A stretch of DNA of 6,221 nt from Pseudomonadota bacterium (lineage in GTDB: Bacteria > Pseudomonadota > Gammaproteobacteria > Burkholderiales > Gallionellaceae). The translations under genes were made by a program, and so were the position numbers. The notes below the pieces were generated by a model. That model did no database searches and was not told the DNA's origin. It was given only the letters and a program-made list of their open reading frames with translations. Positions 5,302 to 6,221 of the stretch are shown here, one piece after another. The stretch's first letter is position 1. Every line of letters starts with the position of its first letter. The DNA lies in NCBI GenBank assembly GCA_021847165.1, contig JAJZUH010000122.1, forward strand, positions 1 to 6,221, in the 5' to 3' direction.

Positions 5302-6221
5302 ATGCCGCGCCCAGCTCACAGCCCCTTCCCCACTGTCGCCATCATCGGTGGCGGTCCTGCTGGATTGATGGCCGCAGAGGCGATCTCGCAAGGCAACGTG
5401 CGCGTGGACATCTACGACGCGATGCCCAGCATGGGGCGCAAGTTGCTGATGGCCGGCAAAGGCGGCTTGAACATCACCCATGCCGAACCGTTCGATGTAT
5501 TTCTCACGCGTTACGGCGCCCGCCGCGCCGGCATCGAACCGTGGTTGCGCGACTTCCCGCCAGATGCCTTGCGCGAGTGGGTGCACGGCCTGGGTATCGC
5601 CACCTTTGTGGGCACATCCAATCGCGTCTTTCCCGCCGACATGAAAGCGGCACCTCTGTTGCGCGCCTGGCTGCATCGCCTGCGCGAACGCGGCGTGGGC
5701 TTCCATGTCCGGCATCGCTGGCACGGGTGGGATGCACGGGGCGACTTGCGTTTCACCGCCCCCGAAGGCGAGCGCATCCTGCATGCCGACGCGCTGGTGC
5801 TGGCGCTGGGCGGCGGCAGCTGGCCGCAGCTTGGCTCCGACGGTACCTGGGTGACCCCGCTGGCGCAGCGCGGCATAGAGGTCGCGCCGCTGCGCCCGGC
5901 CAACTGCGGCTTCGACATCGCCTGGAGTCATTTCTTCCGCGAGCGCTTCACCGGCGAGCCGGTGAAGTCGATCGCCGCCACTTTCGGCGACCTGCGCAAA
6001 CAAGGCGAATGCGTCATCACCGGGCATGGCATCGAAGGCGGCCCGATCTATGCCCTCTCGGCGGCATTGCGCGACGAGATCGCACGCCACGGCCAGGCCG
6101 TGCTGCATCTCGACCTGTTGCCGGACTGGCCGCTGCAACGCGTACAGAAAGAAGTGTCGCATCCACGCGGGTCGCGCTCGCTCTCCAGCCACCTGCAAAG
6201 CAGGCTGGGGCTGAAAGGGGT
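5302..6221 (+). CDS. FAD-dependent oxidoreductase, TIGR03862/HI0933-type flavoprotein (3' end outside window)
   Basis: This is a predicted cytoplasmic FAD-binding protein of the HI0933/YhiN-like group, closest in feel to the TIGR03862 subfamily. The reaction and substrate of this group are not established. The visible 306 codons show an N-terminal Rossmann fold with GGGPAG (16-21) for the FAD ADP moiety, then the family hallmark GRKLLMAGKGGLNITH (45-60). NRVFPADMKAAPLL follows (107-120), then a second glycine-rich block, LALGGGSWPQLGSDG (168-182), and RPANCGFDI (198-206). Relatives are around 400 aa, so about 100 residues are missing past the right edge. ATG 5302 is chosen because the Rossmann strand begins about 10 residues later. 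The upstream TTGAG is weak and far, so ribosome binding may be poor. It diverges from rhlE across 118 bp. No partner gene is visible, so the job cannot be inferred from context. The family call is firm; the subfamily is likely. Confidence 0.88.
   Translation, partial: MPRPAHSPFPTVAIIGGGPAGLMAAEAISQGNVRVDIYDAMPSMGRKLLMAGKGGLNITHAEPFDVFLTRYGARRAGIEPWLRDFPPDALREWVHGLGIATFVGTSNRVFPADMKAAPLLRAWLHRLRERGVGFHVRHRWHGWDARGDLRFTAPEGERILHADALVLALGGGSWPQLGSDGTWVTPLAQRGIEVAPLRPANCGFDIAWSHFFRERFTGEPVKSIAATFGDLRKQGECVITGHGIEGGPIYALSAALRDEIARHGQAVLHLDLLPDWPLQRVQKEVSHPRGSRSLSSHLQSRLGLKG

Noticed and set aside
5257..6198. 313-codon minus-strand open frame opposite the flavoprotein gene
   Set aside because: The plus-strand frame has intact FAD motifs and continues beyond the window. 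The antisense frame shows no recognisable family and would also cover the divergent promoter region.

Overview
The window reads as a piece of an ordinary, GC-rich proteobacterial chromosome. A betaproteobacterium, perhaps of the Nitrosomonadales/Gallionella type, is my best guess. That guess rests on overall protein style and gene content, not on any marker gene. I see no mobile elements, tRNA, rRNA, CRISPR arrays or phage genes.

Left block (1-3249, minus strand): a two-gene set for osmoregulated periplasmic glucans. opgH (membrane glucosyltransferase, 628 aa) is transcribed first. After a 52-bp gap holding a perfect 9-bp hairpin comes an opgG/opgD-family gene with a twin-arginine (Tat) signal peptide, which runs off the left edge. 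OpgH should polymerise and export the glucan backbone, and the OpgD-type protein should act on it in the periplasm. The order is H then D, unlike the opgG-opgH order of E. coli.

Middle (3250-3818): about 370 bp with no convincing large gene but many short inverted repeats. It leads into a 45-codon ORF on the plus strand (3618-3755) that predicts a single-pass membrane microprotein. A 39-codon ORF with a better ribosome site overlaps its start in another frame. A long imperfect hairpin (3786-3814) separates the microprotein from the convergent rhlE gene.

Right block (3819-6221): rhlE (DEAD-box RNA helicase, 454 aa, minus strand, apparent TTG start) diverges from a gene for a TIGR03862/HI0933-type FAD-dependent oxidoreductase (plus strand), which runs off the right edge. 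The 118-bp space between them carries two perfect TATAAT boxes in mirror-image orientation around one shared centre.

I found no clear new multi-gene system. The points most worth a second look are the microprotein and its structured leader, the mirrored divergent promoters, the in-frame ATG and stop just before the rhlE TTG start, and the hairpin between opgH and opgD.
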